6,288 bases of DNA from JBIQLO01 sp044464175 (GTDB lineage: Bacteria > Planctomycetota > Phycisphaerae > Tepidisphaerales > Tepidisphaeraceae). The notes below the pieces were generated by a model. It searched no databases. It was not told where the DNA came from and worked only from the letters and a program-made list of their open reading frames with translations. The position numbers and the translations under genes were made by a program. The stretch's first letter is position 1. Each line of letters opens with the position of its first letter. Below, in pieces: positions 6,171-6,288 of the stretch. The stretch is taken from contig JBIQLO010000222.1 in NCBI GenBank assembly GCA_044464175.1, forward strand, positions 1 to 6,288, given 5' to 3'.

Positions 6171-6207
6171 ATCGTGGTCCGTTGTCCGTGATCCGTGGTC
6201 CGTTGCA
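6171..6207 (+). repeat. 37-bp heptad repeat, copy 1 (TGGTCCG family)
   Basis: The copy begins ATCG and then runs in 7-base units TGGTCCG, TTGTCCG, TGATCCG, TGGTCCG, ending TTGCA. It starts 2 bases after the TPR stop codon. It is identical over all 37 bases to the copy at 6252-6288, and its first 20 bases differ at one position from the left arm of the hairpin before hisG. Confidence 0.93.
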
Positions 6208-6251
6208 TTCGGACGGCGGGCCATGGACCCCGACCCGACGAGAAGATGAAA
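6208..6251. other. Unique spacer between the two 37-bp repeats
   Basis: This 44-base stretch is not repeated elsewhere in the window. It holds two ATGs that open only 8-codon frames (MDPDPTRR from 6223; one from 6246 running into the second repeat), so no gene is supported. No complementary CGGACCA arm appears here, so the repeats do not form a hairpin inside the window. Confidence 0.5.
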
Positions 6252-6288
6252 ATCGTGGTCCGTTGTCCGTGATCCGTGGTCCGTTGCA
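6252..6288 (+). repeat. 37-bp heptad repeat, copy 2 (TGGTCCG family)
   Basis: This is an exact duplicate of the 6171-6207 copy, in direct orientation, 81 bases downstream start to start. It reaches the last base of the window, so its true 3' edge and any further copies or inverted arms lie outside and cannot be judged. Confidence 0.93.

Noticed and set aside
6171..6288. Repeat-spacer-repeat resembling the start of a CRISPR array (37-bp repeats, 44-base spacer)
   Set aside because: The repeat is itself a 7-base periodic sequence and recurs before hisG as a hairpin arm, there are only two copies, and no cas gene is seen. An array beyond the edge cannot be excluded but is not supported.

Overview
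This is a compact, GC-rich bacterial chromosomal window with every supported gene on the + strand. In order it holds: the 3' end of infB (translation initiation factor IF-2), a DUF503/YlxP-family gene, rbfA, a 211-residue protein that looks like a degenerate HhH-GPD (endonuclease III-like) fold, a long-form hisG (ATP phosphoribosyltransferase), and a roughly 900-residue TPR protein with a probable lipoprotein signal peptide. The order infB-DUF503-rbfA is the widespread nusA-infB-rbfA translation/ribosome-maturation cluster. The two genes after it are not the usual truB/ribF/rpsO partners. The high GC content, the general lack of Shine-Dalgarno sequences, the gene order and the repeat-filled spacers are compatible with a planctomycete (Phycisphaerae-like) or related lineage. 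This is an inference from style; no single marker here proves it.

Layout: 1-767 infB end; 768-838 short spacer; 839-1120 DUF503; 1121-1216 spacer filled by an inverted repeat; 1217-1612 rbfA; 1613-1712 AT-rich spacer (about 36% GC by hand count) with another inverted repeat; 1713-2348 HhH-GPD-like protein; 2349-2427 spacer that is almost entirely a 31-bp-arm hairpin; 2428-3321 hisG; 3322-3447 GC-rich spacer; 3448-6168 TPR lipoprotein; 6169-6288 downstream region with two identical 37-bp repeats.

Functionally, the first three genes serve initiation and 30S maturation. IF-2 places fMet-tRNA on the ribosome and RbfA matures the 16S rRNA 5' region. The DUF503 protein is a conserved small partner of this locus with no settled function. 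hisG catalyses the first step of histidine synthesis and has no other his gene beside it here. The TPR protein is probably an exported scaffold or assembly protein.

The most unusual content lies between the genes. Three consecutive spacers each hold an imperfect inverted repeat with arms of about 29-38 bases, built from degenerate 7-base units. The unit differs each time: TTTCATG-like before rbfA, TGGTTAT-like after rbfA, and TGGTCCG-like before hisG. The TGGTCCG family returns after the TPR gene as two identical 37-bp direct copies that share their 5' edge with the copy before hisG. This looks like several related families of small palindromic heptad elements inserted or grown in intergenic gaps, very close to start codons.
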